Part shown: one piece after another, positions 1 to 8,956 of the stretch
Layout of the letters: each line of letters opens with the position of its first letter
Position numbering within the stretch: position 1 is the first letter of the stretch
Assembly (NCBI RefSeq): GCF_029690045.1
Contig: NZ_CP121464.1
Coordinates: 3,844,001 to 3,908,000 of the forward strand
Source of the DNA: Janthinobacterium rivuli
Lineage (GTDB): Bacteria > Pseudomonadota > Gammaproteobacteria > Burkholderiales > Burkholderiaceae_D
Direction of reading: 5' to 3'
Length of the DNA stretch: 64,000 bases
Notes under the pieces: generated by a model
Seen by the model: the letters and a program-made list of their open reading frames with translations, nothing else
What the model was told of the DNA's origin: nothing
Database searches by the model: none
Position numbers and translations under genes: made by a program

Positions 1-610
1 CGCCCAGGGTGGCCAGGCGCTCCTGCGAAAACTCGACGTAGATGCGTTCGGCCTGCTCGCCGATGATATTGACCTTTTTCACGCCCGGCACGTGCAGCAG
101 CCGCTGGCGCAGGGTTTCCGCCTCGCGCACCAGCAGGCGCTGCGGTTCGCCCTTGGCTTTCAGCGCATACAGCGCAAAGGTGACGTCGGCGTATTCGTCA
201 TTGATCATGGGGCCGATCACGCCGGCCGGCAAATTGGCCGCCTCGTCGCCCGCCTTCTTGCGCGCCTGGTAAAACTCGGCCTGCACCTGCCCGGGCGGCG
301 TGCTGTCGAGCAGGGTCAGGGTGGTAAAGGCCAGGCCCGGCGTGGTGTAGGTCTCGGCACGTTCGTACCAGCGCAGCTCCTGCAGGCGCTTTTCGATCTT
401 CTCGGCCACCTGGTCCTGCATTTCGCGCGCGCTGGCGCCGGGCCAGGCGGTGACGATGGTCATCACCTTGACCGTGAACGCCGGGTCTTCCGCGCGTCCC
501 AGCTTGAAGAACGACAGCAGGCCGGCCAGCGAAATGAGGCAAATCAGGAACAGGGTGACGGAACGCTCGCGCACGGCCAGCGCGGACAGGTTGAAGCCGG
601 CCGCGCTCAT
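1..610 (-). CDS. RND efflux pump inner-membrane permease (N-terminal part)
   Basis: The first 203 residues of an AcrB/MexB-type resistance-nodulation-division transporter; the gene runs off the left edge. It starts MSAAGFNLSALAVRERSV, followed by the first transmembrane helix (VTLFLICLISLAGLLSFF) and the start of the periplasmic porter domain, including the family-typical DPAFTVKVMTIVTAWPGAS and GVKKVNIIGEQAERIYVEF. Established role: proton-driven export across the envelope in a tripartite complex. Its ATG overlaps the adaptor stop by 4 bases (ATGA), so the two are translationally coupled. The N-terminus resembles HME/HAE-type pumps closer to MexK-like than AcrB, but substrate cannot be read from this part. 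Confidence 0.9.
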   Translation of the reverse strand, partial: MSAAGFNLSALAVRERSVTLFLICLISLAGLLSFFKLGRAEDPAFTVKVMTIVTAWPGASAREMQDQVAEKIEKRLQELRWYERAETYTTPGLAFTTLTLLDSTPPGQVQAEFYQARKKAGDEAANLPAGVIGPMINDEYADVTFALYALKAKGEPQRLLVREAETLRQRLLHVPGVKKVNIIGEQAERIYVEFSQERLATLG

Positions 611-1713
611 GGACGCGCTCCCGCGCCGGCGGCCACTGGCGCCTGTTCGACCCTGACCTGCTCTCCCTGATGCAGCAGGTGCGCGCCCAGCGCAACGATG
701 CGTTCGCCCGCCTTCAGGCCGCTCACGTCGGCGCCGTCATCGTGCAGACCTCGTACTTTCACGGGCCGCCAGCTCACTTGGGCCGGCGCACCGGCAATCA
801 CCCACACGCCCTGCCCCTTGCCCGCATCATGCAGGGCCGCCAGCGGCACTTGCACGCTGTCGCCGGCCGCTTGCGTGCCGGCCAGGCGCAAGGTGACGGT
901 GGCGCCCAGCGGCGCGCTTGACAGCGCCGCATCGAGCACATAGCGCGCCTCGAAGGTGCGCGTTTGCCGGTCCGCCGTCTGCGACAGCTGGCGCAAGGTG
1001 GCCGGCACGCTGGCGCCCGGCCTGCCGAACAGGGTGGCCTGCCCGGTGGAACCCAAGGCGGGACGCAAGGTTTCCGGCAGCTGGATCGCCGCTTCGCGCC
1101 GGCCGTCATGGGCCAGTCGCACCACCACCTGCCCAGCCACGACCACCTGGCCCGGTTCGGCCAGGGTGTCCATGACGACGCCGTCGGCGTCGGCCAGCAG
1201 CACCGCGTACTGCAGCGCATTGCGCGCCACCCCGGCCTGGGCTTCGGACGCCTTCAATTGGGCGCCGGCCGCGTCAGCCGCCGCCTTCACCTGGTCGTAA
1301 CTGGATGCCGAAATGGCGCCGGTGCCGCGCAAGTCGCGGTAGCGCGCTTCCTCATCCGCCGCCTGGCGCGCGCGGGCGCGGTCGGCCGTGACGGTTTCAT
1401 GGCGCGCCTGCGCCAGCAGTTGCAGGTCGTCGGCGTCGAGGCGCATCAACGGCTGGCCACGGCGCACGGCCTGGCCAGCGTCGACCAGCCGTTCGCGCAC
1501 CTTGCCGGCCACGCGAAAACCGAGATCGCTCTGCACGCGCGGCGCGACCACGCCCGTAAAGCTGCGCGCGCCCGCTTCGGCGCCCTGCACCGCGACGGCG
1601 CGCACCAGCGGCGTGGCCGTGCGCGGATCGGCCTGCGCCTTGTCGGCGCAGGCGCTCAACACCAGGGGGAAAGTTGAAATGACAACAGATGAAGCGAGGC
1701 GGCGCCAGCGCAT
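607..1713 (-). CDS. RND efflux periplasmic adaptor (membrane fusion) lipoprotein
   Basis: A 368-residue HlyD/AcrA-family adaptor. It begins with a lipoprotein signal peptide ending in the lipobox LVLSAC (Cys near residue 21), so it should be anchored in the inner membrane. Then come a barrel-sandwich hybrid half (LGFRVAGKVRERLVDAGQAV), an alpha-hairpin, the second lipoyl half (ADGVVMDTLAEPGQVV) and a beta-barrel/MP-proximal C-terminus. It links the permease to the outer-membrane factor. The promoter region upstream (1714-1796) contains the dyad shared with the TetR/outer-membrane-factor promoter, with the -35-like TTGACT (minus strand) inside it. The pump gene follows with a 4-base overlap. 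Confidence 0.93.
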   Translation of the reverse strand: MRWRRLASSVVISTFPLVLSACADKAQADPRTATPLVRAVAVQGAEAGARSFTGVVAPRVQSDLGFRVAGKVRERLVDAGQAVRRGQPLMRLDADDLQLLAQARHETVTADRARARQAADEEARYRDLRGTGAISASSYDQVKAAADAAGAQLKASEAQAGVARNALQYAVLLADADGVVMDTLAEPGQVVVAGQVVVRLAHDGRREAAIQLPETLRPALGSTGQATLFGRPGASVPATLRQLSQTADRQTRTFEARYVLDAALSSAPLGATVTLRLAGTQAAGDSVQVPLAALHDAGKGQGVWVIAGAPAQVSWRPVKVRGLHDDGADVSGLKAGERIVALGAHLLHQGEQVRVEQAPVAAGAGARP

Positions 1714-1756
1714 AGGAATTCCATGAATGAGTGATCAGAGCCCTCATTCTGGTACT

Positions 1757-1782
1757 AGTGACCAATTAAGTCAATCGTCACT
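1757..1782. promoter_or_regulatory. Putative TetR operator upstream of the efflux adaptor
   Basis: A dyad AGTGAC-N14-GTCACT with perfect 6-base arms. On the minus strand it covers TTGACT (complement of 1769-1774), which is followed after 17 bases by CAGAAT, a plausible -35/-10 pair for the adaptor gene. The same arms with the same 14-base spacing occur at 2455-2480, in the promoter between the regulator and the outer-membrane factor. Binding by the adjacent TetR protein is inference. Confidence 0.65.
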
Positions 1783-1796
1783 TATCATTGAAGCGC

Positions 1797-2417
1797 TTAC
1801 GGCGACAAACTGCGCAACACCAGGCTGGACAGCTGCACCACGGCCGTTTCGCTGCTGTCGACGCTGTGTTGCAGCAGCAAAGGATTGACGTAGGGGCGCA
1901 TCACCAGGTAAATCGCGCTGGCCGTTTCGTCGAGCGGCGTCTTGCGTTCGAAGTCGCCCGTCTTGCGCCCCTGCTGCAAGATATCCTGCAGCAAGGCGCC
2001 CATCGCCAGCTCGTAGGCCTGCACGGCCGGCCAGCGTTCGGTGGCGGCCGAGGCGGCGATGTCGTACAGTTTTCGGTCCTGGAAAAACAGCCGCAAGCTG
2101 GCCTCGACGCTGGCCCTGAACATGCGCCGCAGCTGCTCTGGCGGCCGCTCGGCCGCTGCAACCGCGCTTCTCACCTCGGTCTCGATCTGGCGCAGGCAGT
2201 TGCCGCAGATATGCTCGCCGATGGCTTGCTTCGATTCGAAGAATTTGTAGATATAGGCCTTGGAAAAGCCGATCACCCGGGCCAGGTCGGAGACGGTCGT
2301 CTTTTCATAGCCGTAGCGGCTGAAGTAATCGGTGGCGGCGGCAACGATCTGGTCGCGCACGTCGTGGCCGGCGGGACCGCGCGCAGGGGTCTGTAGTTCG
2401 GGTGTGGTGGAATTCAT
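1797..2417 (-). CDS. TetR/AcrR family transcriptional regulator of the efflux system
   Basis: A 206-residue TetR repressor. The N-terminal helix-turn-helix is clear around residues 20-66 (IVAAATDYFSRYGYEKTTVS, then VIGFSKAYIYKFFESKQAI). The remaining helical domain is the ligand-binding/dimer part and is not diagnostic of a ligand. It is divergent from the outer-membrane-factor gene and lies just downstream of the adaptor start, so it sits between the two parts of the efflux system. The two matching GTGAC-N14-GTCAC dyads flanking the gene make autoregulation and repression of both transcription units likely. Confidence 0.92.
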   Translation of the reverse strand: MNSTTPELQTPARGPAGHDVRDQIVAAATDYFSRYGYEKTTVSDLARVIGFSKAYIYKFFESKQAIGEHICGNCLRQIETEVRSAVAAAERPPEQLRRMFRASVEASLRLFFQDRKLYDIAASAATERWPAVQAYELAMGALLQDILQQGRKTGDFERKTPLDETASAIYLVMRPYVNPLLLQHSVDSSETAVVQLSSLVLRSLSP

Positions 2418-2454
2418 GGCGACAGCTTAACGCGCCGCGCCGGAATGCACAATA

Positions 2455-2480
2455 AGTGACCAAACTGTATTATAGTCACA
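2455..2480. promoter_or_regulatory. Putative TetR operator in the divergent regulator/outer-membrane-factor promoter
   Basis: AGTGACC then 13 bases then GTCACA; the core GTGAC-N14-GTCAC and the adjoining CCAA match the dyad at 1757-1782. The minus strand has a perfect TATAAT (complement of 2469-2474) inside the dyad, a likely -10 for the TetR gene. Occupancy of the dyad would block polymerase there and probably the divergent promoter as well. Confidence 0.65.
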
Positions 2481-2510
2481 CATTATTCTCATTTAAACAG
2501 GAAGACCACC

Positions 2511-3980
2511 ATGCCACTGCCACGCCTGCGCCTCCCCTTTCTGCTGATCGCCGCCGGCCTGGCCGCCACCGGCTGCACCGTCGGCAAGGATTACCACCGG
2601 CCCGAACTGCCGCAAGCGGCCCAGTACCGGCATCAGGCGGCGCTCGGCGCGCGCCAGGACGCTGACTCTGCCGAACTGCGGCAGTGGTGGACGGCCTTCG
2701 GCGACCCGCGCCTGACCCGCCTGGTGACGGTGGCGCTCGCGCAAAACCTCGACCTGGCGCAAGCGCAGGCCAGGGTCAGCCAGGCGCGCGCCGCCACCGG
2801 TGCGGCCGACGCCGCGCTGCTGCCGTCGGCCAGCCTTGGCGGCCAGGCGGCGCGCGCCTACCAGTCGGTGCAAACGCCGCTGGGCCAGGTCTTGAACGCC
2901 ACGCCAGGCTATGAGCGCGCCGGCAGCGCGCGCGAGCTGAACCTGCAAGCGTCGTGGGAGCTCGACCTGTTCGGTGGCCTGCGCCGCGAACGCGAAGCGG
3001 CGCGCGCCGATTACGCAGCCAGCGAAGCGGGATGGGCCGCGACGCGGCTGGCCGTGGCGGCGCAAACGGCCGACCTGTACCTGACGATCCAGGGGCTGCA
3101 GGCGCGGCTTGAGCTGGCGCGCCGGCAGGTCGACACCGACGCGGCGCTGCTGGAACTGGCGACGCTGTTATATGACAAGGGATTGGCGAACGAACCGGCA
3201 CTGCGGCAGGCCGAAGCGTCGCTGGCGCAGGCGCGCGCCGTCGTGCCCGGCCTGGACACGGCGCGCGAAGTGGCGCTGCATGCGCTCGACGTGATGCTGG
3301 GCGCGGCGCCAGGCACCTATGGCAATGAGATGGCCGCCGCCGGCGTGATGGCGCGCGCGCCGCGCATCACGGCCGGCGGCGCGCCGGGCGAATTGTTGCG
3401 GCGCCGGCCCGACCTGATCGCCGCCGAACGGCGTCTGGCCGCCGCCAGCGCGCGCACCGGCGCGGCCGTCGCCGAGTACTACCCAAAACTGAGCCTGGGC
3501 GCGCTGTTTGGCAGCGCCACGGCCGGCGGCGCCCTGTTCGGCAGCGGCTCCGGCCAGGCCGCCGGCATGCTGGGCATGCGCTGGCGCCTGTTCGATTTCA
3601 GCCGCATCGACGCGCAGATCGAAGCTTCCCGCGGCCAGGAAGCCGAACTGCTGGCGGCCTACCGGCTCGCGGCGCTGCACGCCGTCGAAGACGTGGAAAA
3701 CGCCGGCTCGGCCCTGCTGCGCCACGAAGAACAGGCCGCATTGCTGGCGCAAGGCGTGCAATCGCTAGAGCGCGCCCGCGCCGCCGCGCTGGCCGCCTAC
3801 GAGAAAGGCGTAGTCAGCCGGCTCGATGTGCTGCAAGCCGACACGAGGCTGCTGCGCGCAGCGGACGCGCGCGAACAGGCGCAAACGGCATCGGCACGCG
3901 CCGCTGTCGCCACTTACCGGGCGCTGGGCGGCGGCTGGCAAGCGCCGCAGGCGGGAGCCGAGGTGGTGGCAGCCCGGTAA
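2511..3980 (+). CDS. Outer-membrane efflux lipoprotein, NodT/OprM family
   Basis: A 489-residue TolC-like outer-membrane factor. The signal peptide ends in a lipobox (AATGC), followed by the NodT-typical TVGKDYHRPELP. The two repeated outer-membrane efflux domains follow, with WWTAFGDPRL and the second-half RRRPDLIAAERRLAAASA, both hallmarks of the family. A good ribosome site (AGGAAG) precedes the ATG. It completes the tripartite pump with the adaptor and permease on the other side of the TetR gene. It ends 9 bases from the convergent porin gene, with no terminator visible between. Confidence 0.94.
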   Translation: MPLPRLRLPFLLIAAGLAATGCTVGKDYHRPELPQAAQYRHQAALGARQDADSAELRQWWTAFGDPRLTRLVTVALAQNLDLAQAQARVSQARAATGAADAALLPSASLGGQAARAYQSVQTPLGQVLNATPGYERAGSARELNLQASWELDLFGGLRREREAARADYAASEAGWAATRLAVAAQTADLYLTIQGLQARLELARRQVDTDAALLELATLLYDKGLANEPALRQAEASLAQARAVVPGLDTAREVALHALDVMLGAAPGTYGNEMAAAGVMARAPRITAGGAPGELLRRRPDLIAAERRLAAASARTGAAVAEYYPKLSLGALFGSATAGGALFGSGSGQAAGMLGMRWRLFDFSRIDAQIEASRGQEAELLAAYRLAALHAVEDVENAGSALLRHEEQAALLAQGVQSLERARAAALAAYEKGVVSRLDVLQADTRLLRAADAREQAQTASARAAVATYRALGGGWQAPQAGAEVVAAR

Positions 3981-3989
3981 AAAAGGTCG

Positions 3990-5081
3990 TCAGAAGAAAT
4001 GGCGCACACCCGCCATCACGCCATTCTGCGTGCGTCCCGCGCCCACCGTGCCGCCCGCGTCCAGCGCCACGGCCGCCGCGCCATCATTGTCCATGCGGCC
4101 GATGGCGCCGTAGATGGCCGTGCGTTTGGATAAATGATAGGTCAGGCGCGCGGTGGCCAGGGTGGCATCGTTCGGGCTATCCTTGACGGCCAGTTTGGCC
4201 ACCTGGCCATCGAGCACCAGCGCGGGCGCGACGGGCCAGGCGGCGCCGAAATACAGCAACTGCGAGTCGACAGGGCCCGTGGTGGCGCGTATGGTGCGGT
4301 CGATGATGCCGCCGCCCAGCTTTAACTGACCGAGCATGGCATAAGCGCTGGCGATCACGCGGCGGTCGAAGTGGCGGCTCGACGTGAGGCCGTTGGCCGC
4401 GCCCACGTTACCGTACAGGATGTCGTACGATGCCGTGGCGCCGTAGCGGCCCGTGTCGTAGCCCAGCAAGGCGGTGATCTGGCGGCAAGCTTTCGCGTTG
4501 CCCGCCACTTCGCCCGCGCAGCCCGTGGCGGCCGGCCCGCCCGCCGCCGAGGTATCGCGCCCCAGGCTGTAGGTGGCGCCCACGGTCACGTCGGAAAACG
4601 TGCCCAGGTAACCGATGGCGTTGTCGCTGCGGGCGTTCGGCAGGTACAGATCGAGACTGCTGATGGAAAACAGGGCCGGCCCCATGATGTCGGACTTTTG
4701 CGTGGCCCAGAACGACATGTTCATCTGCCGCCCCAGCATCACGCTGCCATAGCGGCCCTTCAGGCCCACCCACGACTGGCGGCCGAACAGTCTCCCGCCC
4801 TGCCCCGCGACGCCCGTATCGACGCCGAAGCCCGATTCCAGCGCAAAGATCGCCTGCAAGCCGCCGCCCAGGTCTTCCACGCCCTTGAAGCCGAAACGCG
4901 ACGGCAATGAACCGGTCAAGGTGGGCATCTTGGTGACGCTGTCGCCGGCCGCGTTGGCATTCGTCGTGTAGGCCAGCGAACTGTCGAGCACTCCATACAG
5001 GGTGACGCTGCCTTGCGCATAGGCGGTGCTGCAGGCGCACGCGCCCAGCAGCGCCATGGTGATGGCCTTGGTTTTTTTCAT
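3990..5081 (-). CDS. Burkholderiales-type general porin
   Basis: A 363-residue trimeric porin. The chosen ATG gives a classic signal peptide (MKKTKAITMALLGACACSTA, cleaved before QGSVTLYGVLD) and has the ribosome site GGAGACAAG; an upstream in-frame start adds 18 implausible residues. The mature N-terminus SVTLYGVLDSSLAYTTN and the C-terminal GVRHFF (terminal Phe needed for outer-membrane insertion) are family hallmarks. It is the last gene of the hydroxybenzoate/gentisate operon, 31 bases after the isomerase, so it probably supplies outer-membrane uptake of the aromatic acid. That substrate assignment rests on context alone. Confidence 0.93.
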   Translation of the reverse strand: MKKTKAITMALLGACACSTAYAQGSVTLYGVLDSSLAYTTNANAAGDSVTKMPTLTGSLPSRFGFKGVEDLGGGLQAIFALESGFGVDTGVAGQGGRLFGRQSWVGLKGRYGSVMLGRQMNMSFWATQKSDIMGPALFSISSLDLYLPNARSDNAIGYLGTFSDVTVGATYSLGRDTSAAGGPAATGCAGEVAGNAKACRQITALLGYDTGRYGATASYDILYGNVGAANGLTSSRHFDRRVIASAYAMLGQLKLGGGIIDRTIRATTGPVDSQLLYFGAAWPVAPALVLDGQVAKLAVKDSPNDATLATARLTYHLSKRTAIYGAIGRMDNDGAAAVALDAGGTVGAGRTQNGVMAGVRHFF

Positions 5082-5112
5082 GCTTGTCTCCGTTTTTGGT
5101 TTTGTATTTTTT

Positions 5113-5757
5113 TTATTCGGCGTCTGGCTGCGCATCCGGGTGCGCTTCGCGGAACGCCGGCAGCGCCTCGCACTGCGCGACGATGCGGCGTATCGTGGGA
5201 TACGGCGTCAGGTCGCATTGGAAGCGCAGCGCGTTGTACACCTGCGGCACCAGGCAGCAATCGGCCAGGGTCGGCGTGTCGCCATGGCAGAACCGGCCCG
5301 TGTGCGGGCTATGCACCAATTCCGCTTCCAGCGCGGCCAGGCCCAGATGGGTCCAGTGCTGGTACCACGTATTCTTCTGCTCCTGCGACAGGGCCAGGGG
5401 CCCCGTCAGGTAATTGAGGACGCGCAGGTTGTTGAGCGGGTGGATGTCGCAGGCGCACACCATGGCCAGCTGGCGCACGCGGGCGCGCTCCAGGGCATCG
5501 GCCGGCAGCAGTTTTTGCCCCTCCTGCGTCTCGTCCAGGTACTCGATGATGGCCAGCGATTGGGTCAGCACGGCGCCGCCGTCCTCCAGCACGGGCAGCA
5601 GATGCTGCGGGTTCAGGCTGGAAAACGCCGGCGTGAACTGTTCGCCGCCATTGCGGCTCAGGTGCACGTAAGCCGTGTCGACAGCGAGGTGTTTCAGGTT
5701 CAGCGCGATGCGCACGCGGTAGGACGCGGAACTGCGGTAATAGCCATGCAATTTCAT
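5113..5757 (-). CDS. Maleylpyruvate (maleylacetoacetate) isomerase, zeta-class GST
   Basis: 214 residues. The N-terminal thioredoxin-like domain has the zeta-class motif SSASYRVRIALNLK (catalytic Ser and Arg) and LPVLEDGGAVLTQSLAIIEYLDE; the all-helical C-terminal domain contains CDIHPLNNLRVL. It performs the glutathione-dependent cis-trans isomerisation of maleylpyruvate to fumarylpyruvate. In the family maiA and nagL are hard to separate by sequence; the neighbouring gentisate dioxygenase and fumarylpyruvate hydrolase favour the maleylpyruvate (NagL-type) role. Its ATG overlaps the MFS stop by 4 bases. Confidence 0.92.
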   Translation of the reverse strand: MKLHGYYRSSASYRVRIALNLKHLAVDTAYVHLSRNGGEQFTPAFSSLNPQHLLPVLEDGGAVLTQSLAIIEYLDETQEGQKLLPADALERARVRQLAMVCACDIHPLNNLRVLNYLTGPLALSQEQKNTWYQHWTHLGLAALEAELVHSPHTGRFCHGDTPTLADCCLVPQVYNALRFQCDLTPYPTIRRIVAQCEALPAFREAHPDAQPDAE

Positions 5758-7109
5758 ACGGTGCTCTCTTTCAGGGTAGCGGGAACGGTGCTGGAGCCAA
5801 TCCGGGCGCGCATCAGGCGGCCCATGGCCAGCAGCGCCAGGGACGCCAGCACGGCAGGGATGGCCAGCAAAAAGAAGATGGTTTCGTTATCGAGTTTCAG
5901 GGTCAGCATCAGGCCACCGGCCATGGAGCCGAGCACGGAGCCGCTGCGCCCCACGGCGGCGGCCCAGCTGACGCCCGTGGCGCGGCTCGATGTGGGATAA
6001 AACGCGGCGGCCAGCGCATTGGCGCCCACTTGCGAACCACTGACGCCAAAGCCCACGCCAAAGACGGCCAGCACCAGCAAGGCCAGGCTGCTGCCCGACA
6101 GGGCCACGACGACGATGCAGCCGGCGGCGGCCAGGTAGGCGATGCTCAGCACTTTATGGGGGCTGTAGCGATCCATCCAGCGGCCCAGCAGGATGGCGCC
6201 GACCGTGCCGCCCACCTGGAACATCATCGTCACCAGCGAGGCGTTCGACAAGGACAGGCCATTGCCATTCAACAGAGTCGGCATCCAGCTCGACAGCAGA
6301 TAGATGATCAATAAACTCATGAAGAACGTGGACCACAGCAGCAAGGTGCCGCCAATCACGCCGGGGCGGAACAGTTCCGCCATGGGCGAGCCGGCGAGTT
6401 TTTTATCGCTGACGACGAGGCGCGGCAAGGCGGCCAGGGTGGGCGCAATGCGGCGCATGATGGTCTCGCTGCCATCGCGCCCCTTCAAGACCAGCCAGCG
6501 CAAGGATTCCGGCAGCGCCAGCAGCAGCACGGGCACCAGCAGCAACGGCAAGGCGCCGCCCAGCACCAGCACGCCGCGCCAGCCGATCAGGTGCAGCAGC
6601 TGCGCCGATGCCAGGCCGCCCAGCGCGGAACCGATGGTAAAGCCGCAGAACATCATGGTCACGAGGCCGGAACGGCGCTGCTGCGGGCAGTATTCGGACG
6701 TCATGGTCACCGATGTGGGCATGGCGCCACCGAGGCCCAGGCCAGTCAAAAAGCGCAGCACCAGCAGCATGGTCAGATCCGTCGACCAGGCTGACAGCAG
6801 GCTGGCCGCGCCGAAAAAGGCCACGGAGACGATCAGCACGGGACGCCGGCCATAGCGGTCGGCCAGGGGCCCGAACAAAAACGATCCCGCCATCAGACCA
6901 AACAGGCCGGCGCCGAACAGGGGCGCCAGCGCGGCTGGGGTCAAGCCCCATTCGGCGCGGATGGCGGGCGCTATGAAACCGATCGAGGCCGTATCAAAAC
7001 CGTCGATGGCGACGATCAGAAAGCATAGCCAGAGGATCAGCTTCTGGTAGCGGGAAAACGGGTGCTGGTCGAGGAATTGCTGGACGTCGGTACTGGCGTG
7101 GGTAGTCAT
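5754..7109 (-). CDS. MFS aromatic acid:H+ symporter (AAHS family), probable 3-hydroxybenzoate importer
   Basis: 451 residues with 12 predicted transmembrane segments. It has the AAHS signature in helix 1 (FLIVAIDGFDTASIGFIAPAI) and the MFS loop 2-3 motif GPLADRYGRRPVL. The ribosome site is GGAGACAAGACC, nearly the same as that of the porin. Located inside the gentisate operon, it most likely brings 3-hydroxybenzoate or gentisate across the inner membrane, as PcaK, BenK and MhbT do for their acids. Upstream lies the fumarylpyruvate hydrolase (65-base gap) and downstream the isomerase (4-base overlap). Confidence 0.92.
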   Translation of the reverse strand: MTTHASTDVQQFLDQHPFSRYQKLILWLCFLIVAIDGFDTASIGFIAPAIRAEWGLTPAALAPLFGAGLFGLMAGSFLFGPLADRYGRRPVLIVSVAFFGAASLLSAWSTDLTMLLVLRFLTGLGLGGAMPTSVTMTSEYCPQQRRSGLVTMMFCGFTIGSALGGLASAQLLHLIGWRGVLVLGGALPLLLVPVLLLALPESLRWLVLKGRDGSETIMRRIAPTLAALPRLVVSDKKLAGSPMAELFRPGVIGGTLLLWSTFFMSLLIIYLLSSWMPTLLNGNGLSLSNASLVTMMFQVGGTVGAILLGRWMDRYSPHKVLSIAYLAAAGCIVVVALSGSSLALLVLAVFGVGFGVSGSQVGANALAAAFYPTSSRATGVSWAAAVGRSGSVLGSMAGGLMLTLKLDNETIFFLLAIPAVLASLALLAMGRLMRARIGSSTVPATLKESTV

Positions 7110-7174
7110 GGTCTTGTCTCCGTTGTTATTGTTCGCTTGGGCTGCGCGATCTGTGCCGCGCTGGCCCGGTGGTT

Positions 7175-7882
7175 TTACTTGACGGCGACGGTGATCGGCG
7201 TCAGACCGGCGATGCGCGCTTCCATCGTCTGGCCGCTGCTGACGGCGCCCACGCCTTCGGGCGTGCCCGTCATGATGATGTCGCCCGGCTGCAGCTCGAA
7301 CAGGGTCGACAGATTGGCGATGACTTCATTGACGGACCAGATCAGGTGCGTCAGGTCGCTCGTCTGCACGACCTTGCCGTCGACTTCCAGCACGATGGCG
7401 CCCGTGGTGATCTCGCCGGACGCCGCGATGGGCGTGAGCGCGCCGATGGGTGCCGAATAGTCGAAGGCCTTGCCGATTTCCCATGGCCGCCCCTGTTCGC
7501 GCATGCGCATCTGCAGGTCGCGCCGCGTCATGTCCAGGCCCACGCCGTAACCGAAGATGTGCGACGCCGCGTCCTCCAGGGCGATATTGCTGCCGCCCTT
7601 GCCGATGGCGACCACCAGTTCGATCTCGTGGTGGTAGTTCGATGTCTGTGCCGGATACGGCACGGTGGCCGTCACGCCGGGCGGCACGGGCACGACGGAC
7701 TGCTCGTCATTCGGCTTGCAGAAGAAGAATGGCGGTTCGCGGTCGGGATCGAAGCCCATTTCGCGCGCATGGGCGGCGTAGTTGCGGCCCACGCAGTAGA
7801 TGCGGCGCACGGGAAACTGGCTGTCGCTACCGACGATGGGCAGGCCGGCGATGGCTTGAGGGGCGAAGATGAAGTTGGTCAT
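7175..7882 (-). CDS. Fumarylpyruvate hydrolase (FAH family)
   Basis: 235 residues of the fumarylacetoacetate-hydrolase fold. Visible motifs are [29 protein letters not shown], the metal-binding [12 protein letters not shown] and [13 protein letters not shown], plus the C-terminal [16 protein letters not shown]. It splits fumarylpyruvate to fumarate and pyruvate, the last step of the gentisate pathway. It follows the dioxygenase by 21 bases and has the ribosome site AGGATTT. The genes before and after it supply the two preceding steps, which fixes the assignment better than sequence alone. Confidence 0.93.
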   Translation of the reverse strand: MTNFIFAPQAIAGLPIVGSDSQFPVRRIYCVGRNYAAHAREMGFDPDREPPFFFCKPNDEQSVVPVPPGVTATVPYPAQTSNYHHEIELVVAIGKGGSNIALEDAASHIFGYGVGLDMTRRDLQMRMREQGRPWEIGKAFDYSAPIGALTPIAASGEITTGAIVLEVDGKVVQTSDLTHLIWSVNEVIANLSTLFELQPGDIIMTGTPEGVGAVSSGQTMEARIAGLTPITVAVK

Positions 7883-7903
7883 GGTGAAATCCTGTGTGAA
7901 AAA

Positions 7904-8956
7904 TCAATCGGTCAAAAACTGCTCGCGCAGCACGCCCATCGCTTGCTGCACGGGGCGGTCGGAAAAACTGAACAGCACGACGTCATCCAGCGGGCAATCG
8001 AAGGAGACAATGGCCCACGATGGCACGACGAAGGTGTCGCGCGGGGCGAAGTCAAACACCTGCGCGTCTATCGTCACCTTGCCGTGGCCTTCGACGACGC
8101 TGTAGACGGTGCCATCCGTGCTGCGTGCGCGCTTGCCGGCAAACCCTTTCGGCAGCAGCTGCATGAAGGTGGCCATGGTGGGCATGGGCGAGCCGCCCGT
8201 CAGCGGGTTCACGTATTTGAGCTTGTAGCCTTGCCAGTCGTCGATGGCGTCCGTGCGCGACAGCAGGTCCAGCGCTTCGCGCGAGCGGGCATACGGGTAA
8301 TTGAAGATGGGCGAGGTGGCGCCCTGATGCAGCGACTTGACGGGTGCCATGTTGTAGCCGTAGCGGGCGAAGCTCTGGCCTTCCGGACGGCTGACGGTCT
8401 GGCTGTCTTCCGTGTCGTTTTCCGCGAAACCCGAGTCGAAATAGCGCAGCATGGGAATGTCGAGGCCATCGAGCCAGACGACCGGTTCACTCACGCCATC
8501 GATGCCGAGGTTGCCATGGTCATGCCAGGTCCACGACGGGGTGATGATGAAGTCGCCCGGGTGCATGGTGGTGCGCTCGCCCGCCACCGTCGTGTAGGCG
8601 CCCTGCCCACTGACGACAAAGCGCAGCGCCGACTGGCTGTGGCGGTGCGAGGGCGCCACTTCGCCCGGCAAAATCAGCTGCAGGCCCGCGTACAGCGATT
8701 GCGTGATCGAGGAGCGGCCCGGCAAGGCGGGGTTTTCCAGCACGAGGACCCTGCGCACGGCTTCGTGGGCCGTGATGACTTCGCCGGCGCGCGCCAGTTG
8801 CGGCGCGATGTCGGCGTAACGCCACAGGGCCGCCGCATACGGCGCCGTCGGATGGGGCGGCACCAGGGTATGCAGGGATTGCCACAGCGGCGACAGATGC
8901 ATGCCGCTCAAGGCTGCATATAAAGCTTCGCGTTCGGGCGTTTGATGGGAAGTCAT
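7904..8956 (-). CDS. Gentisate 1,2-dioxygenase
   Basis: 350 residues, a bicupin. The first cupin carries the iron ligands in [17 protein letters not shown] and TWHDHGN (two His of HxH plus the later His). The second cupin has lost most metal ligands, as is typical. It opens gentisate between C1 and C2 to maleylpyruvate using O2 and Fe(II). The ATG overlaps the hydroxylase stop by 4 bases and has a strong GGAGG ribosome site inside that gene, so the ring-hydroxylating and ring-cleaving enzymes are made together. Confidence 0.95.
   Translation of the reverse strand: MTSHQTPEREALYAALSGMHLSPLWQSLHTLVPPHPTAPYAAALWRYADIAPQLARAGEVITAHEAVRRVLVLENPALPGRSSITQSLYAGLQLILPGEVAPSHRHSQSALRFVVSGQGAYTTVAGERTTMHPGDFIITPSWTWHDHGNLGIDGVSEPVVWLDGLDIPMLRYFDSGFAENDTEDSQTVSRPEGQSFARYGYNMAPVKSLHQGATSPIFNYPYARSREALDLLSRTDAIDDWQGYKLKYVNPLTGGSPMPTMATFMQLLPKGFAGKRARSTDGTVYSVVEGHGKVTIDAQVFDFAPRDTFVVPSWAIVSFDCPLDDVVLFSFSDRPVQQAMGVLREQFLTD

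Noticed and set aside
7169..8923. 584-residue plus-strand frame over the gentisate genes
   Set aside because: Shadow frame in GC-rich DNA with Arg/His/Gln-rich nonsense; the minus-strand enzymes are unmistakable.
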